Below, piece after piece: positions 5,391 to 5,418 of a stretch of DNA of 5,418 bases. The DNA is taken from contig DSAJ01000058.1 in NCBI GenBank assembly GCA_011372835.1, positions 1 through 5,418 on the forward strand, in the 5' to 3' direction. Under the pieces are notes generated by a model. It was not told where the DNA came from. It worked only from the letters and a program-made list of their open reading frames with translations, and did not search any database. A program made the position numbers and the translations under genes. This stretch comes from Methanomicrobia archaeon. Its GTDB lineage: Archaea; Methanobacteriota_B; Thermococci; Methanofastidiosales; NM3. The stretch's first letter is position 1, and each line of letters opens with the position of its first letter.

Positions 5391-5418
5391 AGTGAGGATG
5401 TATCATGCATGCGCCAGA

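Overview
The window is archaeal chromosome, most likely from a euryarchaeon. The evidence is archaea-specific translation genes (aIF2-beta, an archaeal NMD3, DUF424), AT-rich TATA boxes about 25-30 nt before gene starts, GGTGA-type ribosome binding sites and a CCA-encoding tRNA-Pro. The GAF-like/PAS protein at the right is of a kind common in methanogens. A methanogen or a methanogen-related Thermoplasmata lineage is therefore plausible, but nothing here fixes the taxon.

Left part (1-653): two leftward genes, a partial GTG-start gene cut by the window edge and a DUF167/YggU-family gene. A 248-bp intergenic region follows, with a near-symmetric TATA element (about 621-635) and a nested inverted repeat (516-587). 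If the TATA element also fires leftward, the repeat would lie in the DUF167 leader. Centre left (654-2021): a rightward gene, probably leaderless, for a 455-residue HxGH-motif nucleotidyltransferase of unknown substrate with a long unassigned C-terminal region. Its last 19 bp overlap the end of the convergent NMD3 gene.

Centre (2003-3799, minus strand): a tight three-gene operon, aIF2-beta > DUF424 > NMD3, with gaps of 7 and 2 nt. It joins start-codon selection (aIF2-beta as part of aIF2) with a predicted large-subunit assembly factor (NMD3) and a small conserved archaeal protein of unknown function. Right part (3961-5302, plus strand): a cysteine-rich DUF1284 protein, predicted to bind Fe-S clusters, then a separately promoted GAF-like plus PAS protein with no output domain. 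A leftward tRNA-Pro(CGG) closes the window.

No mobile element, CRISPR array, phage gene or toxin system is visible. No gene-free stretch exceeds 300 bp; the longest (406-653, 3800-3960, 4369-4531) are described through their promoter and repeat entries. Most of the window is ordinary informational archaeal sequence. The two least explained items are the HxGH protein and the structured intergenic region upstream of it.
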